Assembly: GCA_031431035.1 (NCBI GenBank)
Contig: JANPCR010000304.1
Span: 1-6,240, forward strand
DNA from: JANYCG01 sp031431035
GTDB taxonomy: Bacteria > Pseudomonadota > Gammaproteobacteria > Burkholderiales > Burkholderiaceae_C
DNA length: 6,240 bases
Direction of reading: 5' to 3'
In this document: one piece after another, positions 6,185 through 6,240 of the stretch
How positions within the stretch are numbered: position 1 is the first letter of the stretch
How the letters are laid out: every line of letters starts with the position of its first letter
The notes under the pieces: generated by a model
Told to the model about the DNA's origin: nothing
Database searches by the model: none
What the model saw: only the letters and a program-made list of their open reading frames with translations
Made by a program: the position numbers and the translations under genes

Positions 6185-6196
6185 GTGAATATTCAC
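6185..6196. promoter_or_regulatory. 12-bp perfect palindrome upstream of the crotonase gene, operator candidate
   Basis: GTGAATATTCAC is self-complementary and lies 30 nt upstream of the start codon, between the ribosome site and the window edge. Such sites are typical of dimeric repressors (for example TetR or GntR type) controlling acyl-CoA catabolism. No regulator gene is in the window, so the binding protein is unknown. I could not identify a clear -35/-10 pair beside it. Confidence 0.5.
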
Positions 6197-6240
6197 CCCG
6201 GTGGCCTATTTTGCACGGAGCAGGGTACGATAGCCCCCAC

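Overview
The window reads as a bacterial chromosomal segment of about 60% GC. The protein families and codon style suggest a betaproteobacterium of the order Burkholderiales, possibly Comamonadaceae; this is an inference from protein character, not a database match. Every supported gene lies on the minus strand, so the transcriptional order runs from high to low coordinates. All start choices below were made from Shine-Dalgarno position and family fit.

In transcriptional order: an enoyl-CoA hydratase/isomerase family gene (6154-5324) with a strong ribosome site and a 12-bp perfect palindrome just upstream; mmsA, CoA-acylating (methyl)malonate-semialdehyde dehydrogenase (5219-3708); a HigB-HigA type II toxin-antitoxin pair (3631-3326 and 3329-2949, ATGA overlap) with a TCCCAA-A-TTGGGA palindrome directly in front of it; a 37-codon remnant resembling the end of a PIN-domain (VapC-like) toxin (2943-2830); a GMC-family FAD oxidoreductase (2815-1067); a roughly 360-bp gene-free stretch holding a Rho-independent terminator; and a TSUP (TauE/SafE, YfcA-like) membrane transporter cut off by the left window edge (705 to beyond 1).

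The hydratase and MmsA fit a branched-chain amino acid (valine) or related acyl-CoA catabolic unit: hydration of an enoyl-CoA and final conversion of a semialdehyde to propionyl-CoA or acetyl-CoA. The GMC oxidoreductase probably oxidises an alcohol, but its substrate cannot be read from the sequence. The HigBA pair sits between these metabolic genes in the same orientation, has lower GC (about 50% by hand count over most of higB, against 60-68% in two sampled lines of mmsA), and is followed by the PIN-like remnant. That suggests a spot where toxin-antitoxin modules have inserted and decayed.

I see no CRISPR array, insertion sequence, tRNA, rRNA or clearly new multi-gene system. The most interesting part is the toxin-antitoxin island at 2830-3660.
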